Below, one piece after another: positions 51,338 through 63,738 of a stretch of DNA of 64,000 nt; positions within the stretch are counted from its first letter, which is position 1; each line of letters opens with the position of its first letter. Position numbers and translations under genes: made by a program. Source of the DNA: Kosakonia oryziphila (lineage in GTDB: Bacteria > Pseudomonadota > Gammaproteobacteria > Enterobacterales > Enterobacteriaceae); NCBI RefSeq assembly GCF_900094795.1, contig NZ_FMBC01000013.1, positions 34,354 through 98,353 on the forward strand. Reading direction: 5' to 3'. The notes under the pieces are model-generated. The model worked only from the letters and a program-made list of their open reading frames with translations, searched no databases and had not been told where the DNA came from.

Positions 51338-53674
51338 TTAGCGTTTTTTACCCATCGCCGCCGCCAGCGCATCCATCATTGCACTGTTGCCGCCTGGTTG
51401 CGGGCTGCGATCCCGTGGTGATTTCGGACGTGCGCTGTCCCGGTTACCGGCATCGCGACTACCGCCATTGCCACTGCCGCGACGGCTGTTGCTGTCGCCC
51501 GGTTGTTCGTCCAGACGCATGGTCAATGCGATACGTTTACGCGGCAGATCGACTTCCAGCACCTTCACCTTCACAATATCGCCTGCTTTCACCACCGTAT
51601 GCGGATCTTCAACGAACTTATCTGCCAGCGAGGAGATATGTACCAGCCCGTCCTGATGCACACCGATATCAACGAATGCGCCAAAGTTGGTGACATTGGT
51701 CACTGCGCCTTCCAGTACCATGCCCGGCAATAGATCGTTCATGGTTTCGATACCTTCGGCGAAGGTCGCAGTTTTGAACTCCGGACGCGGGTCGCGGCCA
51801 GGTTTTTCAAGCTCTTTGATGATGTCGGTGACGGTCGGCACGCCAAACTGCTCGTCGGTAAACTCGGATGGTTTCAGCTTACGTAACTCGGTGCTGTTGC
51901 CCATCAGATCTCGCAGGGATTGTGCGGTTGCCGCCAGAATTCGCTCGACCACCGGATAGGTTTCCGGGTGAACGGTGGAAGCATCCAACGGGTTGTCGCC
52001 GTGGTTAATACGCAGGAAGCCTGCGCACTGTTCAAAGGCTTTCGGCCCAAGGCGACTCACTTTTAGCAGTTGCTGACGATTCTGGAACTGACCGTTTTCA
52101 TCGCGCCATGAGACGATATTTTGCGCCATCATGCGGGTTAAACCGGCCACGCGCGTTAGCAGCGGCACCGAGGCGGTATTCAGATCAACGCCGACGGCGT
52201 TTACGCAGTCTTCAACAACCGCATCCAGTTTACGTGCCAACTGTGTCTGGCTGACGTCATGTTGATACTGACCAACGCCGATTGATTTCGGGTCGATTTT
52301 CACCAACTCAGCCAGTGGATCCTGTAAACGGCGGGCGATAGAAACCGCGCCGCGCAAAGAAACGTCGAGATCCGGGAACTCCAGCGCCGCCAGCTCGGAG
52401 GCGGAGTAGACTGACGCGCCCGCTTCGCTGACAATCACTTTCTGCGCGGTCACTTTCGGGAACTGTTTCTGCACGTCAAGGTAGAAACGTTCGGTCTCGC
52501 GCGATGCAGTACCGTTACCGATCGCCACCAGTTCGACGTTGTGTTTCTCGCACAGCGCCGCTACGGCAACCGCCGCTTTCGCTGCCTGCCCGGTGTGCGG
52601 GTAAATAGTGTCGGTTGCGACCAGTTTGCCGGTGGCATCGACCACCGCCACTTTTACGCCGGTTCGCAGGCCCGGATCGAGCCCCATCGTCGCGCGCAGC
52701 CCGGCCGGTGCGGCCATCAGCAAATCATGCAGATTGCGGGCGAAGACGTTAATAGCTTCATCTTCCGCGCGTTCGCGCACAGTGCCCATTAATTCAGTTT
52801 CAAGGTGCATCAGGACTTTAATGCGCCACGTCCAGCTTACGACGCTGCGGCGCCAGCTATCTGCCGGGGCGTTATTCAGGCGCAGGCCGAGATGGTCGAT
52901 AATAATCTGCTCGCAGTAGCTTTCTTTCGGCGGCTCGTCAAACTGTGGATCGGCATTTAGCGCCAGTTGCAGCACGCCCTCATTACGCCCACGGAACATG
53001 GCTAGCGCGCGGTGCGAAGGAACGGTAGAAACCGGTTCGTGATGATCGAAATAGTCGCGGAATTTCGCGCCTTCTTCCTCTTTGCCGCTGACAACTGTCG
53101 CCACGAGATGGGCATTTTTCCACAGGTAGTCACGGACTTTCGCCAGCAGAGCCGCATCTTCAGCGAAGCGTTCCATCAGGATATAACGCGCGCCATCAAG
53201 CGCCGCTTTACTGTCGGCAACACCTTTATCCGCATTCACAAACGTGGCAGCCAGCGTTTCCGGATCCTGCGACGGATCATTCCACAGTTGGTCTGCCAGC
53301 GGTTCGAGGCCGGCTTCAATCGCGATTTGCCCACGCGTGCGACGCTTCGGTTTGTAAGGAAGATAGAGATCTTCAAGTTCGGTTTTGCTTAGCGTACCGT
53401 TGATGGCTTTCGCCAGTTCATCGCTGAGTTTGCCCTGCTCACCAATCGATTTCAGGATCGCCTGGCGGCGCTCTTCCAGCTCGCGCAGGTAACCAAGGCG
53501 GGTTTCGAGCTGACGCAATTGCGTGTCATCCAGACCGCCGGTGACCTCTTTACGGTAGCGTGCGATAAACGGCACGGTATTCCCTTCATCAAGCAGGCGA
53601 ACGGCGGATTCCACCTGTTCGGTTCGTGCCTGAAGTTCACCCGCAATAATGCGGCAGAGCGAATCATTCATCAT
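51338..53674 (-). CDS. tex: Transcription accessory protein Tex (YhgF)
   Basis: 778 aa (K-12 773). It is an RNA-binding protein conserved in bacteria that acts in transcription and translation quality control. Domain order: N-terminal helical region, a YqgF-type RNase H-like domain ([21 protein letters not shown], near residue 325), a helix-hairpin-helix region ([13 protein letters not shown] and [14 protein letters not shown]), and a C-terminal S1 RNA-binding domain at about 650-720 ([19 protein letters not shown]). The last 60 residues are Gly/Ser/Arg-rich. I choose MMNDSLCR at 53674, the family start. Confidence 0.96.
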   Translation of the reverse strand: MMNDSLCRIIAGELQARTEQVESAVRLLDEGNTVPFIARYRKEVTGGLDDTQLRQLETRLGYLRELEERRQAILKSIGEQGKLSDELAKAINGTLSKTELEDLYLPYKPKRRTRGQIAIEAGLEPLADQLWNDPSQDPETLAATFVNADKGVADSKAALDGARYILMERFAEDAALLAKVRDYLWKNAHLVATVVSGKEEEGAKFRDYFDHHEPVSTVPSHRALAMFRGRNEGVLQLALNADPQFDEPPKESYCEQIIIDHLGLRLNNAPADSWRRSVVSWTWRIKVLMHLETELMGTVRERAEDEAINVFARNLHDLLMAAPAGLRATMGLDPGLRTGVKVAVVDATGKLVATDTIYPHTGQAAKAAVAVAALCEKHNVELVAIGNGTASRETERFYLDVQKQFPKVTAQKVIVSEAGASVYSASELAALEFPDLDVSLRGAVSIARRLQDPLAELVKIDPKSIGVGQYQHDVSQTQLARKLDAVVEDCVNAVGVDLNTASVPLLTRVAGLTRMMAQNIVSWRDENGQFQNRQQLLKVSRLGPKAFEQCAGFLRINHGDNPLDASTVHPETYPVVERILAATAQSLRDLMGNSTELRKLKPSEFTDEQFGVPTVTDIIKELEKPGRDPRPEFKTATFAEGIETMNDLLPGMVLEGAVTNVTNFGAFVDIGVHQDGLVHISSLADKFVEDPHTVVKAGDIVKVKVLEVDLPRKRIALTMRLDEQPGDSNSRRGSGNGGSRDAGNRDSARPKSPRDRSPQPGGNSAMMDALAAAMGKKR

Positions 53675-53773
53675 TTCTTTTATCATCTTCTGAACAAAAT
53701 CAGCGGATAGTTATACGGACTGGCACTGCAAAATACCAGCCACTGGGTTAGTTCCTGGATTGTTCTGTGGCGG

Positions 53774-54247
53774 TTATTTCACATATTCGATTTCATTAAC
53801 GTACCAGGTGGCTTCGCCGCCCGGCGTTTGTACGACCGCCACATCGCCTGCTTCTTTTTTCAGCAGGGCGCGGGCCATCGGCGAATCGATAGAGATGTAA
53901 TCCTTTCGACCAAAGATCTCATCGTAGCCAACAATGCGAAAGCGCAGAGTATCACCGTCATCGTTTTCGATCTCCACCCATGCGCCAAAGAAGACTTTGC
54001 CTTCCTGTTGCGGCGAATAATCAACGATTTTTAGGTTTTCCAGACACTTTGTCAGATAACGTACCCGGCGATCTATTTCGCGCAGGCGTTTTTTGTTGTA
54101 CTGATAGTCAGCGTTTTCGCTGCGATCGCCCAGGCTTGCCGCCCAGGTCACTTTTTTCGTGACTTCCGGGCGCTCCTGACGCCAGAGAAAATCGAGTTCC
54201 TGCTTCAGTTTGTCATAACCTTCGCGGGTGATCAGGGGCGTTTTCAT
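53774..54247 (-). CDS. greB: Transcription elongation factor GreB
   Basis: 157 aa (E. coli 158). It rescues backtracked RNA polymerase by stimulating transcript cleavage. The N-terminal coiled coil (residues 1-75) carries the catalytic tip acids in LGDRSENADYQYN, and the C-terminal FKBP-like domain has FFGAWVEIEND and YISIDSPMARALL. It is divergent from ompR, as in E. coli, and downstream of nothing else on its strand. 99 bp separate it from tex. Confidence 0.97.
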   Translation of the reverse strand: MKTPLITREGYDKLKQELDFLWRQERPEVTKKVTWAASLGDRSENADYQYNKKRLREIDRRVRYLTKCLENLKIVDYSPQQEGKVFFGAWVEIENDDGDTLRFRIVGYDEIFGRKDYISIDSPMARALLKKEAGDVAVVQTPGGEATWYVNEIEYVK

Positions 54248-54474
54248 ACTTCAGCCTTCTCTTTGTGACACGCTTTGATGTACAGACTTTACAAACGGTA
54301 TTGCGTAAAGTGCAGATTAATCATGTTTTATGTGATGGTGAATGCATATAACTTGCTGTTAAATATGCTTTGTAACAATTTCGACTAGAATTTATACCAG
54401 ATTTCTCTGGCCGTTAACGCGCACTTTTTTAGAATACGGAAACAGAATTTTCGGAACCTTTGGGAGTATAAACA

Positions 54475-56543
<2,069 letters not shown>

Positions 56544-56576
56544 AAAAACCCGCCAGAAATAATGGCGGGTTTTGTT
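56544..56576 (+). terminator. Terminator between envZ and pckA
   Basis: AAAAAAACCCGCC and GGCGGGTTTTGTTT surround AGAAATAAT. The A-run and T-run make it usable from both sides for the convergent genes envZ and pckA. Confidence 0.88.
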
Positions 56577-56593
56577 TCTCTTGCGTAGCCGAA

Positions 56594-58213
56594 TTACAGT
56601 TTCGGTCCGGCGCTGACCAGCGCGGCTCCCGCTGCGGTATCGGTATATTTATCAAAGTTCTCAATAAACAACTTCGCCAGCTGCGTTGCTTTCTCCTGCC
56701 ACTGTTCCGGTGATGCGTACGTATTGCGCGGATCGAGAATGCGCGAATCAACGCCATGTAATGAAGTTGGCACGGCAAGGTTAAACATAGGCAGCGTGAA
56801 GGTTTCCGCATCGTCCAGTGAACCATCCAGAATCGCGTCGATAATCGCCCGCGTATCTTTGATGGAGATGCGTTTGCCGGTTCCGTTCCAGCCCGTGTTC
56901 ACCAGATACGCCTGCGCACCGGCAGCCTGCATCCGTTTCACCAGCACTTCGGCATATTGTGTCGGGTGCAGCGACAGGAATGCTGCGCCGAAGCAGGCGG
57001 AGAAGGTTGGTGTCGGCTCGTTTACACCGCGCTCTGTTCCGGCCAGTTTAGCGGTAAAGCCAGAGAGGAAATGGTACTGCGTCTGGCTGGCCGTCAGGCG
57101 GGAAACAGGCGGCAATACACCGAATGCGTCGGCGGTCAGGAAGATCACTCGCGTGGCATGACCAGCTTTCGACACGGGTTTGACGATGTTGTGAATATGG
57201 TAAATCGGATACGACACGCGGGTATTTTCCGTTTTCGACGCGTCATCAAAATCGATGCTGCCGTCGCTGCGGACGCTGACGTTTTCCAGCAGCGCATCGC
57301 GGCGGATGGCGTGGAAGATATCCGGTTCAGCCTCTTCCGAAAGTCTGATGGTTTTGGCGTAACAGCCACCTTCAAAGTTGAAGACGCCGTCGTCATCCCA
57401 GCCGTGCTCGTCATCGCCGATCAGGCGGCGTTTTGGATCGGTGGACAACGTCGTTTTGCCGGTGCCGGAAAGACCGAAAAAGACGGCAACGTCGCCTTTC
57501 TCGCCGACATTAGCAGAACAGTGCATCGAGGCGATCCCCTTTAACGGCAGCAGGTAGTTCATGATCGAGAACATCCCTTTCTTCATTTCGCCGCCGTACC
57601 AGGTTCCGCCGATCAACTGAATGCGTTCGGTCAGGTTGAAGGCAACGAAATTCTCCGAATTAAGTCCCTGTTCCTGCCACTGTGGATTGGTGCATTTCGC
57701 CCCGTTCATCACGATAAAGTCGGGTTTGAAGCCTGCCAGCTCCCCATCCGTCGGGCGAATAAACATGTTTTTGACGAAGTGCGCCTGCCAGGCGACTTCG
57801 GTGATAAACCTGACTGAAAGACGGCTGTCCGGGTTGGCACCGCAAAACGCATCGACAATAAACAGACGTTTGCCGGAGAGTTGCTCTGTCACAAGGCCTT
57901 TTAAATGCTTCCAGACCTCCGGCGAGAGCGGTTTGTTGTCATTCTTGCCTTTGCCTTTATCGGCCCACCACACGGTGTCGCGGGTGGTGTCATCTCGGAC
58001 AATGTATTTATCTTTTGGCGAACGGCCGGTAAAAATACCAGTGTCGACGGCGACAGCACCAGAATTCGTCAACACACCACGCTCATATCCTTCCAGGTCT
58101 GGACGGAGCTCTTCCTGATACAGCGTATCGTAATCGGGGTTGTAGACGACATCCTGGACATCGTTGATACCATAAGCCTTGAGATCTTGCGGGGTTAAGC
58201 TCTTAACGCGCAT
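56594..58213 (-). CDS. pckA: ATP-dependent phosphoenolpyruvate carboxykinase PckA
   Basis: 539 aa (E. coli 540). It converts oxaloacetate and ATP to phosphoenolpyruvate and CO2 in gluconeogenesis. [12 protein letters not shown] is the substrate arginine region near residue 62, [11 protein letters not shown] carries the metal-binding lysine, the P-loop is [11 protein letters not shown] near 248, [20 protein letters not shown] follows, and NTRVSYP is near 330. I choose MRVKSLTP at 58213 behind AAGGAG, not the start 29 codons earlier. It is convergent with envZ. K-12 carries yhgE on the far side, absent here. Confidence 0.97.
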   Translation of the reverse strand: MRVKSLTPQDLKAYGINDVQDVVYNPDYDTLYQEELRPDLEGYERGVLTNSGAVAVDTGIFTGRSPKDKYIVRDDTTRDTVWWADKGKGKNDNKPLSPEVWKHLKGLVTEQLSGKRLFIVDAFCGANPDSRLSVRFITEVAWQAHFVKNMFIRPTDGELAGFKPDFIVMNGAKCTNPQWQEQGLNSENFVAFNLTERIQLIGGTWYGGEMKKGMFSIMNYLLPLKGIASMHCSANVGEKGDVAVFFGLSGTGKTTLSTDPKRRLIGDDEHGWDDDGVFNFEGGCYAKTIRLSEEAEPDIFHAIRRDALLENVSVRSDGSIDFDDASKTENTRVSYPIYHIHNIVKPVSKAGHATRVIFLTADAFGVLPPVSRLTASQTQYHFLSGFTAKLAGTERGVNEPTPTFSACFGAAFLSLHPTQYAEVLVKRMQAAGAQAYLVNTGWNGTGKRISIKDTRAIIDAILDGSLDDAETFTLPMFNLAVPTSLHGVDSRILDPRNTYASPEQWQEKATQLAKLFIENFDKYTDTAAGAALVSAGPKL

Positions 58214-58558
58214 GTCACTACTCCTTAGCCAATTGTACTGCCTGAAATTGTAGGGTTGTTTATCGCCGCTTACCCGGACGATGTTCATAGATTTCCGCAT
58301 CCCGATAAAGCTTACTTCCGCAAAACGCTGTCATTTTCGTCACTTAGCGAGATCTGTTGTGGAAAAACAGTGACAATAATCGGGAAAATGTTCCCAAAAG
58401 GCTATACGCCGACATTTTTAACCGTCACTTTGTGACTGTAATCGCTTTCATGAAAGAAAGTTACGTAAGAATTACATTGGGGATTTTAGCGGAAACGTGA
58501 CGTGTAATGCAAAACATGCCGCCTGAAGGCGGCATGAGCGGCATGAGGGAAGGGGGAA
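58214..58558. promoter_or_regulatory. 345-bp gap between pckA and hslO
   Basis: No gene is visible on either strand; K-12 has yhgE here. It must hold the pckA promoter. It contains a short GTCACTTTGTGAC palindrome near 58425 and a CRP-like TGTGA-N6-TCGCT at 58432-58447, neither strong. The right end carries the hslO terminator at 58508-58537. Confidence 0.6.
58508..58537 (-). terminator. Terminator of the hslO transcript
   Basis: CATGCCGCC and GGCGGCATG (58515-58536) surround TGAA, a perfect 9-bp stem. On the minus strand it is followed by TTTTGC. It lies 22 bp after the hslO stop. Confidence 0.8.
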
Positions 58559-59437
58559 TTAATGAACCTGCGGGTCGGCCGGAGAGGCGTTATTGCGGAT
58601 CTCTGCAATATCCATCGCGTTAAACAGATAGTGATTGCCGCAGTAATCGCAGTGCATATCGATTTCACCTTCTTCGGCGATAATGCTGTCCACTTCTTCA
58701 TCCGGCAGCGTTTTCAGCGCCGCAGCGCAGCGCTCGCGCGAACAGGTGCATTTAAATTCAACGTCCTGCGGATCGTACAGTGTGACTTCTTCTTCATGGT
58801 ACAGACGCCACAATACATCCTCTGCCGCCAGAGAGAGCAGCTCTTCCGCTTTTACCGTTTCGGTCAGGACCGCCAGGTGTTCAAAATCATTGGCCTGGGT
58901 TTCCTGCGCGGGCAGCACCTGCAGTAGCATACCGCCAGCCGCTGGCTGGCCATCCACTTCACCCGTGCGGATGAACAGGCGGGTAGGCAACTGTTCTGAA
59001 CGCATAAAGTAATCTTCCAGGCACGCCGCCAGCGTATCGCCTTCGAGGCCAACCACGCCCTGATAACGCTCTCCCTCTTCCGGCGTAATGGTGATCACCA
59101 GATAGCCGTTACCCACCAGCGTTTTTAGATCGGCGTTCGCCGGGACATCACCTTGCACTCGGGCAACACCGCGCATTTGCTGGCGGTTGTTGCCGTTGAT
59201 CACCGCAAGACTCATCGGGCCGTCACCCTGCAACTGCACAGTAATATCACCGGCAAATTTCAGGGTGGCAGTCAGCAGGCTGGTCGCAACCAACAGTTCA
59301 CCGAGCAGCGTTTTTACCGGCAGCGGATAGTTATGGTTTTCCAGCACCTGCTTCCAGGTGTTGGAAACAGTCACCAGTTCGCCGCGCACGGCATAATTTT
59401 CAAACAGATAGCGGTGTAATTGGTCTTGATTGGCCAT
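58559..59437 (-). CDS. hslO: Redox-regulated chaperone Hsp33
   Basis: 292 aa, the K-12 length. It is activated by oxidative unfolding and holds unfolding proteins. The zinc-binding cysteines are in the C-terminal region: CTC (about 232 and 234) in [12 protein letters not shown] and CDYC (about 265 and 268) in [13 protein letters not shown]. The N-terminal core has [14 protein letters not shown] and [13 protein letters not shown]. It is the last gene of the igaA-yrfG-hslR-hslO series, 24 bp after hslR. Confidence 0.97.
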   Translation of the reverse strand: MANQDQLHRYLFENYAVRGELVTVSNTWKQVLENHNYPLPVKTLLGELLVATSLLTATLKFAGDITVQLQGDGPMSLAVINGNNRQQMRGVARVQGDVPANADLKTLVGNGYLVITITPEEGERYQGVVGLEGDTLAACLEDYFMRSEQLPTRLFIRTGEVDGQPAAGGMLLQVLPAQETQANDFEHLAVLTETVKAEELLSLAAEDVLWRLYHEEEVTLYDPQDVEFKCTCSRERCAAALKTLPDEEVDSIIAEEGEIDMHCDYCGNHYLFNAMDIAEIRNNASPADPQVH

Positions 59438-59461
59438 GATTATCTCTCTTGCAGGTGTGCG

Positions 59462-59863
59462 TTACTCGCTGCCACCAGATTTAAATTTCAGCAGATCGCG
59501 GCGCTCTTTTTTGTCCGGTCGGCGATCGGGGTGCGGCATTGTAAGCGCGTTCATCTTACGCGCCAGCGCCATTTTTTCACGTTTCTCAATACTTTCAGCC
59601 GTTTCCTCATACAGTTCAACGGCTTCGGTTGCCGGACGGCGCTGATCCGTCACGCCTTTGACGACAACAGTACGTTCATCATTTCCCTGGCGCAGCGTGA
59701 GCGTGGCATTCAACTCGACGATTTTACCCGGCTTGCTGCGCTGACCGTTATAATGCACTTTGCCGCCTTCAATCATCTCGCGGGCGAGGGCGCGAGTTTT
59801 ATAAAAACGCGCCACCCAGAGCCACTTATCCAGACGGACTTCTTGTGCGGGCTGCTGTTTCAT
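59462..59863 (-). CDS. hslR: Ribosome-associated heat shock protein Hsp15
   Basis: 133 aa, the K-12 length. It is an S4-domain protein that rescues stalled 50S subunits carrying peptidyl-tRNA. The S4 RNA-binding motif is VRLDKWLWVARFYKTRALAREMI, followed by GGKVHYNGQRSKP, and the C-terminal tail is basic (RRPDKKERRDLLKF). I choose ATG 59863, which overlaps the yrfG stop (TGATG) and sits seven bases from AAGGAG, over GTG one codon earlier. Confidence 0.95.
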   Translation of the reverse strand: MKQQPAQEVRLDKWLWVARFYKTRALAREMIEGGKVHYNGQRSKPGKIVELNATLTLRQGNDERTVVVKGVTDQRRPATEAVELYEETAESIEKREKMALARKMNALTMPHPDRRPDKKERRDLLKFKSGGSE

Positions 59864-60540
59864 CACATCTCCTTGAGAAGTGAGGGGATCAGGTTACGGT
59901 AGTCATTGGTTCCGGGGTGACGCAGATAGCGTTTATCTGCCAGCCCGGAATCCGGATTCGTCACGCCAACACAGTAACGAATGCCAAAGGTTGCTGCCGC
60001 ATCGAGAATCGGTTCGCTGTCATCGATAAACAACGTCCGTTCGGCACATAGCCCCGTCTCTTTCGCTACAGCCTGCCACAAGCGCTGATCCTCTTTCGGA
60101 TAACCAAATGTATGGGTGGAAAGTAGTAAATCAAGGTGCGAAGCCAGACCCGTGTGCTCAAGCTTGACGGCAAGATTGTGTGGATGCGCGTTGGTCAGCA
60201 GAATACGGCGCTTACCGCTTTTTTTCAGTGCATCCAGAAAAGGCACCGTATCTTCGCGCAGCACTGCACGTGGCCCTTGCTGTGTCGTCATTGCGCAAAT
60301 ATCCAGCCCGAGACGTTCGCTCCAGTAATCCAGACAGTACCAGTTTAGCGTATGCTGCACTGCGTGATACTCCTTGTGAAGAACGCTCTGCGCTTCCTCT
60401 GGCGTTAGTCCCTGTTGGGCGGCGAAGGTTTCTGGCACCAATTTTTGCCAGAAAAAGTTATCAAACGCCAGATCCAGCAAAGTGCCGTCCATATCCAGCA
60501 GAACGGTATCAACATCCTGCCATGAAATATCAAGGTGCAT
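59863..60540 (-). CDS. yrfG: HAD-family GMP/IMP nucleotidase YrfG
   Basis: 225 aa (K-12 222). It is a haloacid dehalogenase-fold phosphatase; the E. coli enzyme dephosphorylates purine nucleotides such as GMP and IMP. Motif I is LLDMDGTLLDLAF (Asp nucleophile near residue 14), motif II is LLTNAHPH, motif III lies at GYPKEDQRLW, and motif IV is FIDDSEPILDAA. I choose MHLDISWQ at 60540 (GGAG nine bases upstream) and not the ATG 14 codons before. Its stop overlaps the hslR start. Confidence 0.93.
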   Translation of the reverse strand: MHLDISWQDVDTVLLDMDGTLLDLAFDNFFWQKLVPETFAAQQGLTPEEAQSVLHKEYHAVQHTLNWYCLDYWSERLGLDICAMTTQQGPRAVLREDTVPFLDALKKSGKRRILLTNAHPHNLAVKLEHTGLASHLDLLLSTHTFGYPKEDQRLWQAVAKETGLCAERTLFIDDSEPILDAAATFGIRYCVGVTNPDSGLADKRYLRHPGTNDYRNLIPSLLKEM

Positions 60541-60603
60541 TAAAACTCCAGCCAGGGGAAAGCGTGCGCGACAGATTAACATAGCTCACGTTGCGGATGG
60601 TGA

Positions 60604-62736
60604 TCAGGTAAGGCTGTCCTGCGTAGGAAGCAGACGCGGATTCAGGCAGCTTTCGTAATACTGCGCAATCTCTTCGAGGCGTGTACGGTTACGCTGGTAG
60701 CGACGCAGAGACAGCACGCTGTTGCAGAGGCAACAAATGACCATGGCAAACAGCAGCAGTGTTGTACCAGCGTAACGCCATAATCCTGTGGCATCAGGCA
60801 TGCGGTGCAGGCTAATGTGCCGGGTACCGTTGGCATCGGTATAGATGTTGGTGATGATCCCTTCTGCATGGAACGGCGTCTGCATCAACATTTGCGCCAG
60901 CCGTTGAAACTCGGTCCACTGCTCCTGCGCCGGGTAGTCATACAGCGCGATTGGCGGCCACGGCTGATCCACCAGCTCGTTACCCTCTTCACTAATAATC
61001 AGGAACCCGCCCGGCGCAGGGCTGTTCAATGCCTGTGCGGCACGGATTGTCTCGCGCAGGATAAAGGGCGCGGTTGAAGTGGTCACCAGATTATCCAGCG
61101 ATTCGGCGCTTACCGGGCGCAGCAATACGTTAACCCCGGTCAGCTTGCCATCGCTGGCGCGTTTGGTCAGCGTTTCCCAGTCTTTGCTGTTCCCGAGGTT
61201 TACCAGTGCATTTTTTAACCTCAGACAATCATCATCTGTAGAACATAAATCGTTTGTTTTCAGTATGATATCCGCAAAGTCATCCAGCAGTACCATGCCA
61301 GACTTCTGAATGGCTGAGCGTAGTACCGGGCTAACGCGTGAATCATCATCGGCTGTAGGGTGTAGCTGACGGCTCACCGCTTGCGCAAGCGCAGTGGCTT
61401 TGGTCACGGTATCCGATTCCGGCAATGGCAGAGGGGCCGCGTTATTCCAGATAATCTGCGAACAGTCGAACGGCGTAAATGGCGATATCTGTCGCGATGA
61501 CCAGTTTTGCGTGTGGATGTTGCACATTCCGGTACCGCTGATCCGCAGTGTATCACCGATGCGCAACCCAACGGATTCAAGCTGATTAACGCTACTGGCT
61601 TCGATAGTTTGTGCGCCTTTAATCCACGAAACGGTAAATTTGATCGGCATGTCCAGCGGCACCCAAATTAGCAGCATCGCCACCACCACCAGTGAGCCAG
61701 TGGCGATCACTGCGCTACGCACCCAGTGCTGTAATGGGAAATTTTTCACTTCATCATGCAGGGACAAAAAGCGTCCCTGGCGAACGACGTGGCGATCCAG
61801 ATAAATATCAATATCCGTTTGCTGACCAAGATCGCGGGTGATAAAGGGCTGCCAGTGGCGGGGGTAAATCAGATCGATAATCCCCAGAGAGATGTTATTC
61901 ATCTGCTCCTGATTGTTTTCGCCGAATAGCCCCCAGCGCTTTGGTGTACCGCGCAGACAATGAATTTCGCGTAAAGTGTTTTTTGCCGGCGGCGCATACA
62001 GCCCCCACATTCCCGCAACGAACAGCATCACGGCACCGCCCGCCAGCCACAGAACGAAAACCTCCGGCGCCACGAGGCAGAAGAAAAAGAGTAAAAAAGA
62101 GGCGCAGATTAGCAACGCTTCACGCATACCGTCCGGGCGGCTTAGCGCGTACTCTTCCGGTGTTTCACGGCGAATATTAAGCAGCTCTATCTGTTCTGTC
62201 TCTTCGCCGCGAATAGCAGAACGTGTGGAAGATACGTGCTCCAGCTCGCCGTTGCGCTCTTCCTGCATATATTCGCTAAGCGTATGGCCGTTTAATGAAA
62301 TGATCAGCGGCATGGAATCGGTGCGGATCAGCTCAACATTGTTCTCATCGGTAATGTATTGCTCCCATGAGGGCGGCAGATGCACTTCGACAGAATCGAG
62401 ATAGTAGCGCCATTTGTTGGGAGCATCGGTGGTGATGCCATAACGCGTGATCGAGTGCGCAACAAACAGAACGGTATTGCTCTGCGCATTGAGTTTGATG
62501 GAGACCGGCGCAGCCGTAGCGCCCGTTGGGCCTGGGATGTTTTGTATACGGGAAAGCGTTTCCAGATAGCGCTCAACAGCATCACGCTCCTCTGGCAAGA
62601 GTTTACGGGTTGTCGCACCGGTAAATGCCTGTAAATGAGGCAGCCTGTACCGGCGTTGAGACCTGAACCTGAAAATCCATCCAGCGAGGAATGCGCAGGC
62701 CAGCATAGCAGCGAAAAAAATCAAAATGGTGCTCAT
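60604..62736 (-). CDS. igaA: Inner-membrane Rcs inhibitor IgaA (YrfF)
   Basis: 710 aa (K-12 711). It is an inner-membrane protein that restrains the RcsC-RcsD-RcsB envelope stress phosphorelay and is essential in Salmonella. A membrane segment covers residues 3-20. A cytoplasmic domain follows, then two segments near 205-250 (LLICASFLLFFFCLVAPEVF and VLWLAGGAVMLFVAG), a further one near 340-360 (VIATGSLVVVAMLLIWVPL), a large periplasmic domain, and a final segment near 660-680 (LLLFAMVICCLC). It is the first gene of the cluster, divergent from nudE. Confidence 0.95.
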   Translation of the reverse strand: MSTILIFFAAMLACAFLAGWIFRFRSQRRYRLPHLQAFTGATTRKLLPEERDAVERYLETLSRIQNIPGPTGATAAPVSIKLNAQSNTVLFVAHSITRYGITTDAPNKWRYYLDSVEVHLPPSWEQYITDENNVELIRTDSMPLIISLNGHTLSEYMQEERNGELEHVSSTRSAIRGEETEQIELLNIRRETPEEYALSRPDGMREALLICASFLLFFFCLVAPEVFVLWLAGGAVMLFVAGMWGLYAPPAKNTLREIHCLRGTPKRWGLFGENNQEQMNNISLGIIDLIYPRHWQPFITRDLGQQTDIDIYLDRHVVRQGRFLSLHDEVKNFPLQHWVRSAVIATGSLVVVAMLLIWVPLDMPIKFTVSWIKGAQTIEASSVNQLESVGLRIGDTLRISGTGMCNIHTQNWSSRQISPFTPFDCSQIIWNNAAPLPLPESDTVTKATALAQAVSRQLHPTADDDSRVSPVLRSAIQKSGMVLLDDFADIILKTNDLCSTDDDCLRLKNALVNLGNSKDWETLTKRASDGKLTGVNVLLRPVSAESLDNLVTTSTAPFILRETIRAAQALNSPAPGGFLIISEEGNELVDQPWPPIALYDYPAQEQWTEFQRLAQMLMQTPFHAEGIITNIYTDANGTRHISLHRMPDATGLWRYAGTTLLLFAMVICCLCNSVLSLRRYQRNRTRLEEIAQYYESCLNPRLLPTQDSLT

Positions 62737-63052
62737 GCTTTCCCCATCTTACTTTTTCTAACAGGTGTAGTCAGTTGCACCTTTCCTGTAAACATTTAAT
62801 GTGGCCAGCCGCTGTAAGCAAGTAATTACTTGAGAATTTTTAAGCGCATACCATCGCGAGGAAGAGTAGCAAAATCACCTATACGGTAATATCAGCAAAT
62901 TCCGAGTTTTATATCAAGCTATTGACTTTTGGGGTAAATTGGGAATTACCATCAGGGAGGTTACAAGAATGTAAATTAGAGGCGAATGACATTGCCGAAA
63001 CCGTGCGTAGTGTCGCACAATAACGTAAGTTTCTCTGCAAAGACCGATAATA
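62737..63052. promoter_or_regulatory. 316-bp divergent region between igaA and nudE
   Basis: No gene is visible. It is AT-rich and must hold promoters for igaA (leftward) and nudE (rightward). TATTGACTTTTGG (from 62920) offers a TTGACT -35-like hexamer on the plus strand, with no convincing -10. I see no hairpin, operator or repeat that I can name. Confidence 0.5.
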
Positions 63053-63613
63053 ATGAGCAAATCATTGCAAAAGCCCACCATTCTTAACGTAGAAACGGTC
63101 GCCTCTTCCCGTCTTTTTAACGTTGAAAGTGTGGATCTGGAGTTCAGCAACGGTGTACGTCGTGTTTACGAGCGCATGCGTCCTTCTATGCACGAGGCAG
63201 TAATGATTGTGCCAATTGTGGACGAGCACCTGATTCTGATCCGCGAATACGCCGTTGGAACTGAATCTTACGAGTTGGGCTTTTCTAAAGGGCTTATCGA
63301 TCCCGGTGAGAGTATATACGAAGCGGCTAACCGTGAGTTAAAAGAAGAAGTAGGGTTTGGCGCAAAAGAGCTTACTTTCCTGAAAAAACTCAGTATGGCT
63401 CCCTCCTATTTCTCCAGCAAGATGAACATTATTGTGGCGGAAAGCCTTTATCCTGAGTCGCTGCCGGGCGATGAACCGGAGCCGCTACCGCAGGTGCGCT
63501 GGCCGCTGAAGCACTTAATGGATTTGCTGGAAGATCCGGATTTCAATGAAGCCCGTAATGTCAGTGCGCTGTTTTTAGTGCGTGAATGGCTAAAAGGGCA
63601 GGGCCGGCTCTGA
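63053..63613 (+). CDS. nudE: ADP-compounds hydrolase NudE
   Basis: 186 aa, the K-12 length. It is a Nudix hydrolase that acts on ADP-ribose, Ap3A and NADH. The Nudix box G-x5-E-x7-REL-x-EE-x-GF is complete at about residues 82-104 (GLIDPGESIYEAANREL start). It starts at ATG 63053. In K-12 mrcA follows; here an intrinsic terminator and a transposase gene on the other strand follow. Confidence 0.96.
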   Translation: MSKSLQKPTILNVETVASSRLFNVESVDLEFSNGVRRVYERMRPSMHEAVMIVPIVDEHLILIREYAVGTESYELGFSKGLIDPGESIYEAANRELKEEVGFGAKELTFLKKLSMAPSYFSSKMNIIVAESLYPESLPGDEPEPLPQVRWPLKHLMDLLEDPDFNEARNVSALFLVREWLKGQGRL

Positions 63614-63626
63614 CGGCACAACATCA

Positions 63627-63656
63627 TAAATAAAAAGGGCGCTGCTGCGCCCTTTC
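63627..63656 (+). terminator. Intrinsic terminator of nudE
   Basis: AAAAAGGGCGC and GCGCCCTTTC surround TGCT, a strong stem 14 bp after the nudE stop. Confidence 0.85.
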
Positions 63657-63667
63657 AGACTGCTGAC

Positions 63668-63700
63668 GAACCCCATGTTTTTGCATGGGGTTCTTCTTTT
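63668..63700. terminator. Hairpin between nudE and the transposase gene
   Basis: GAACCCCATG and CATGGGGTTC (63669-63690) form a perfect 10-bp stem around TTTTTG and are followed by TTCTTTT. It could be an additional terminator or part of the insertion sequence end. Confidence 0.7.
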
Positions 63701-63738
63701 GTAGCGACCGCAGGTCGCGATCGCGATATTTTCCCGCT

